This document shows positions 5,974 to 7,911 of a stretch of 7,911 nucleotides of DNA, one piece after another. The notes beneath the pieces were generated by a model. It was given only the letters and a program-made list of their open reading frames with translations. It searched no databases and was not told the DNA's origin. This stretch comes from an uncultured Bacilli bacterium (lineage in GTDB: Bacteria > Bacillota_I > Bacilli_A > RF39 > UBA660). Position 1 is the stretch's first letter. Each line of letters opens with the position of its first letter. The stretch covers positions 1 to 7,911 of the forward strand of contig CALVTA010000054.1 in NCBI GenBank assembly GCA_944359735.1, written 5' to 3'. The position numbers were made by a program, and so were the translations under genes.

Positions 5974-6036
5974 TAGGTTATACCTATGTGGGAGGATGTA
6001 ACACTAATTGCTTACCCGAATAACCACATAAGGAGG
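5974..6036 (+). promoter_or_regulatory. rplK-rplA intergenic hairpins with candidate L1-binding element over the rplA ribosome binding site
   Basis: TAGGT (5974-5978) pairs with ACCTA (5982-5986) as a small hairpin. Then TATGTGG (5985-5991) pairs with CCACATA (6024-6030), enclosing an asymmetric loop (GA opposite GAATAA), a GG/CC step and an inner GTAA/TTAC helix. The 3' arm abuts the Shine-Dalgarno AGGAGG (6031-6036), so a protein clamped here would block rplA translation. The GTGGGARG 5' strand and the (A)ACCAC 3' strand resemble the element at 5451-5491. L1 as the ligand is inferred from known autoregulation of this operon in other bacteria. Confidence 0.5.
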
Positions 6037-6043
6037 AAAAATA

Positions 6044-6742
6044 ATGAAAAAGAGAAGTAGAAAATATAATGATGTTGCAGCTAAAATAGAAAAAAACAAG
6101 TTATATACTAAAGAAGAAGCTATTAAATTAGTAAAAGAAACAAGTGTAACTAAATTTGATTCTTCTGTTGAAGTAGCAATAAATTTAAATCTTGATACTA
6201 AGAAAGCTGATCAACAACTAAGAGGTGCTATTGTTCTACCTAAAGGAACAGGTAAGATAAATCGTGTCTTAGTTATTGCTAAAGGAGATAATGCTAAAAA
6301 AGCTGAGGCTGCAGGAGCAGATTATGTTGGTGATCAAGATTACTTGGATAAAATTGCTAATGAAAACTGGTTTGAATTTGATACTATGATTGCAACTCCA
6401 GATATGATGCCTTTACTTGGAAAATTAGGTCGTATTTTAGGGCCAAAAGGTTTAATGCCTAATCCAAAAACAGGAACTGTAACAACAGATGTTACAAAAG
6501 CTGTATCTGATGCTAAAGCAGGACGTGTTGAGTATCGTACTGATAGTTTTGGGAATGTACATACTATTATTGGAAAAGTATCATTTAATGAAGAAGACCT
6601 TTTAGATAACTTAAATGCCGTAGTATCACAAATAATGAAGGTTAAACCTGCTACAGTAAAAGGAGATTATATTAAAAATATATCTATTTCATCTACTATG
6701 GGTCCTGGAATTAAAATTCAAATTAATTCTTTTGACAAATAG
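6044..6742 (+). CDS. rplA: large subunit ribosomal protein uL1
   Basis: L1 builds the mobile L1 stalk that guides deacylated tRNA out of the E site, and in many bacteria also represses its own operon. The 232-residue product has the normal length. It shows the signature LGKLGRILGPKGLMPNPKTG at about residues 125-144 and the domain I ending MGPGIKIQINSF. Upstream residues RGAIVLPKGTGK belong to the conserved core. The ATG is preceded by AGGAGG (6031-6036) at 7 bases. The last codons contain the -35 box of the rplJ promoter, and the stop TAG (6740-6742) falls in its spacer. Confidence 0.97.
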   Translation: MKKRSRKYNDVAAKIEKNKLYTKEEAIKLVKETSVTKFDSSVEVAINLNLDTKKADQQLRGAIVLPKGTGKINRVLVIAKGDNAKKAEAAGADYVGDQDYLDKIANENWFEFDTMIATPDMMPLLGKLGRILGPKGLMPNPKTGTVTTDVTKAVSDAKAGRVEYRTDSFGNVHTIIGKVSFNEEDLLDNLNAVVSQIMKVKPATVKGDYIKNISISSTMGPGIKIQINSFDK

Positions 6743-6760
6743 TGATTTATAGAATATAAT
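6732..6760 (+). promoter_or_regulatory. perfect-consensus promoter for rplJ-rplL
   Basis: TTGACA (6732-6737), 17 bases, TATAAT (6755-6760): an exact match to the housekeeping consensus, overlapping the 3' end of rplA. Predicted transcription start is near 6767, giving a leader of about 130 bases. Confidence 0.85.
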
Positions 6761-6775
6761 AGTGTTGCAAATTAG

Positions 6776-6838
6776 TTAATTGGTGCCAAAGACAGTAGGT
6801 ACAAAATAAATCCTACCGAGGACTATCTTATAAATTAA
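6776..6838 (+). ncRNA. ribosomal protein L10 leader (L10(L12)4-binding element)
   Basis: The leader has the familiar L10 leader layout. A closing stem TTAATT (6776-6781) pairs with AATTAA (6833-6838), with GGTGCC inside. A helix AAGA/TCTT (6789-6792 with 6826-6829) comes next, then a lopsided internal loop (CA opposite CGAGGACTA) and a terminal GTAGG/CCTAC stem (6795-6799 with 6812-6816). The CCTACCGAGGACTATCTT stretch is typical of this element. In Bacillus subtilis the L10-L12 complex binds such a leader and promotes termination ahead of rplJ. Position directly upstream of rplJ supports the call. Confidence 0.85.
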
Positions 6839-6839
6839 G

Positions 6840-6868
6840 GTTCTTGGGGGTACTCTAAGAACTTTTTT
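6840..6868 (+). terminator. attenuator terminator in the rplJ leader
   Basis: GTTCTTGGGG (6840-6849) pairs with CTCTAAGAAC (6853-6862) as a 10-bp stem with two G-U pairs and a GTA loop, followed by six T's (6863-6868). The 5' arm GTTCTTGG can alternatively pair with CCGAGGAC (6816-6823) of the L10-binding element, which would prevent the terminator from forming. This is the expected logic of L10 autoregulation. Confidence 0.8.
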
Positions 6869-6897
6869 GCACTGACTAGGAAATAGGAGGGAAGAAA

Positions 6898-7392
6898 ATG
6901 GCTAATCAAAGAATCTTAGCAAAAAAACAAGAAGTAGTTGATGAAATTAAAGATAAAGTAAATAATAGTTCAAGTTTTGTTCTATTTGATTATCGTGGTC
7001 TAACTGATGCTGAGATTAAAGAGTTAAGGCGTGCTTTAAGAGATGCAGGAGCCAACTATAAAATATATAAAAACACTTTAATGGCTAGAGCGTTTAGCGA
7101 TTTAAATATTGATTTAACATCTTCATTAGAAGGTCCAAGTGCTCTTGCTTATAGTACTGATCAAATAGCTCCAATCAAAGTATTGTCAGACTTTGCTAAA
7201 GAACACGAATCTTTAATTCTAAAAATTGGTTATGTTGATGGTGAAGTTGCAGATAATAACAAACTTGCAGAATACGCTAAAATCCCATCAAGAGATGGCT
7301 TGCTTACAATGCTTGCTGGTGGTATGATAGGACTTGTTCGCGACCTATCAATTTGCTTAAATCTATATAGTGAACAAAAAGAAGAAAAATAA
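6898..7392 (+). CDS. rplJ: large subunit ribosomal protein uL10
   Basis: L10 anchors the L12 dimers to the ribosome stalk and, complexed with L12, represses its own mRNA. The 164-residue product has the usual length. The rRNA-binding N-terminal domain contains FVLFDYRGLTDAEIKELRR, NYKIYKNTLMARA and SLEGPSALAYS. The C-terminal helix, which binds L12, runs through about the last 25 residues, preceded by DGLLTMLAGGMIGLVRDL. AGGAGG (6885-6890) sets the ATG. It is preceded by the L10 leader and attenuator and followed by rplL after 18 bases, the conserved pair. Confidence 0.97.
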   Translation: MANQRILAKKQEVVDEIKDKVNNSSSFVLFDYRGLTDAEIKELRRALRDAGANYKIYKNTLMARAFSDLNIDLTSSLEGPSALAYSTDQIAPIKVLSDFAKEHESLILKIGYVDGEVADNNKLAEYAKIPSRDGLLTMLAGGMIGLVRDLSICLNLYSEQKEEK

Positions 7393-7410
7393 AAATAGGA
7401 GGAATATAAA

Positions 7411-7785
7411 ATGGCTAAATTAACAAAAGAAGAATTTATTAACTCATTAAAAGAAATGAATCTTTTAGAAATTAAGGAATTAGTAGATGCAATGAAGGAA
7501 GAGTTTGGTGTTGACCCATCAGCAGTTGCAGTTGCTGCTCCAGGAGCTGCAGGAGCTGCTGAAGATGCTGCTCCATCTACAGTTACTGTATCTATTAAAG
7601 AAGCAGGAGCTGCTAAAGTTGCAGTTATTAAAGTAGTTCGTGAAATTACAGGATTAGGACTAAAAGAATCTAAAGATATCGTAGATAATCCTGGTACTCC
7701 AATAAAAGAAAACATTTCTACTGATGAAGCTAATGAAATTAAAACAAAACTAGAAGAAGCTGGTGCAACTGTTGAAGTTAAATAA
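7411..7785 (+). CDS. rplL: large subunit ribosomal protein bL12 (L7/L12)
   Basis: L7/L12 forms the flexible stalk dimers that recruit and activate translational GTPases. The 124-residue product shows the three standard parts. The N-terminal dimerisation and L10-binding domain is at about 1-34 (LTKEEFINSLKEMNLLEIKE). An Ala/Gly/Pro-rich hinge lies at about 38-55. The C-terminal domain has KVAVIKVVREITGLGLKESK and ends EEAGATVEVK. AGGAGG at 7397-7402 precedes the ATG. Its stop codon lies in the loop of the following terminator. It would normally be made in excess over L10. Confidence 0.97.
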   Translation: MAKLTKEEFINSLKEMNLLEIKELVDAMKEEFGVDPSAVAVAAPGAAGAAEDAAPSTVTVSIKEAGAAKVAVIKVVREITGLGLKESKDIVDNPGTPIKENISTDEANEIKTKLEEAGATVEVK

Positions 7786-7799
7786 TTAGCTTCTTTTTT
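7774..7799 (+). terminator. intrinsic terminator overlapping the end of rplL
   Basis: GAAGTTAA (7774-7781) pairs with TTAGCTTC (7786-7793), with one G-U pair, around an ATAA loop that contains two bases and the rest of the TAA stop, followed by six T's (7794-7799). It ends the rplJ-rplL transcript, so whatever follows needs readthrough or its own promoter. Confidence 0.75.
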
Positions 7800-7890
7800 C
7801 TGTAAAGAAAGTGTATTTAGAATACAAAAAAGATAGGTCAATTTAAGTTAGGAAATCCGGAAATGATATCCGAATTTATTAATTGATAAG

Positions 7891-7911
7891 CAACAAAGGT
7901 GAACTTTGTTG
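7891..7911 (+). other. perfect hairpin at the window edge, function unknown
   Basis: CAACAAAG (7891-7898) is an exact inverted match of CTTTGTTG (7904-7911) around GTGAA. The window ends at the last paired base, so it cannot be seen whether a T-run follows (terminator) or whether the structure belongs to a leader of the next gene. Bases 7800-7890 show no gene; only a short GTATT-TAG-AATAC palindrome near 7813 is visible. Confidence 0.5.

Noticed and set aside
7230..7841. Minus-strand open frame of about 200 codons antisense to rplJ and rplL
   Set aside because: It lies opposite two certain ribosomal protein genes; the Ser/Ala-rich product is the complement of the Ala-rich L12 hinge and has no start site support.
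1..7911. CRISPR arrays, insertion sequences, tRNA or rRNA genes
   Set aside because: No spaced direct repeats, transposase frames with terminal inverted repeats, cloverleaf sequences or rRNA-like stretches were seen on either strand.

Overview
This is an AT-rich bacterial window of Firmicutes/Mollicutes-like (low-GC Gram-positive) character. The lines of evidence are strong AGGAGG-type ribosome binding sites, sigma-A promoters close to consensus (TTGACA-17-TATAAT), AGA/TTA-rich codon use, and a secE-nusG-rplK-rplA-rplJ-rplL cluster with a Firmicutes-style L10 leader attenuator. TGA is used as a stop (after the genes ending at 1879 and 2806) and tryptophan is written TGG, so this is the standard bacterial code, not the Mycoplasma code. 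A precise genus cannot be read from the sequence; an uncultured Bacilli/Clostridia-type gut or host-associated lineage is a reasonable guess only.

Left part (1-3438, + strand): the 3' two thirds of uvrB (nucleotide excision repair), running with overlap into a small uncharacterised protein (1337-1879). A radical SAM/SPASM-type enzyme follows (1967-2806), then a second small protein (2905-3438) that is clearly a paralogue of the first. The paralogue - radical SAM - paralogue sandwich is the least familiar part of the window. The block ends in a hairpin terminator shared with the convergent gene.

Middle (3460-4500): a minus-strand calcineurin-like metallophosphoesterase, driven by a perfect-consensus promoter that lies back to back with an extended -10 promoter for secE.

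Right part (4500-7911, + strand): secE and nusG; then, behind their own promoters and structured leaders, rplK-rplA and rplJ-rplL. The rplK and rplA leaders contain two similar asymmetric-loop hairpins that look like ribosomal protein L1 binding sites. The rplJ leader contains a recognisable L10-binding element followed by an intrinsic terminator, and its 5' arm can pair alternatively with the L10-binding element. Thus the cluster encodes the translocase subunit SecE, the elongation factor NusG and the ribosomal L1 and L12 stalk proteins, with three separate promoters and apparent autogenous control. A terminator overlaps the end of rplL; the last 110 bases hold no recognisable gene, only a perfect hairpin at the window edge.
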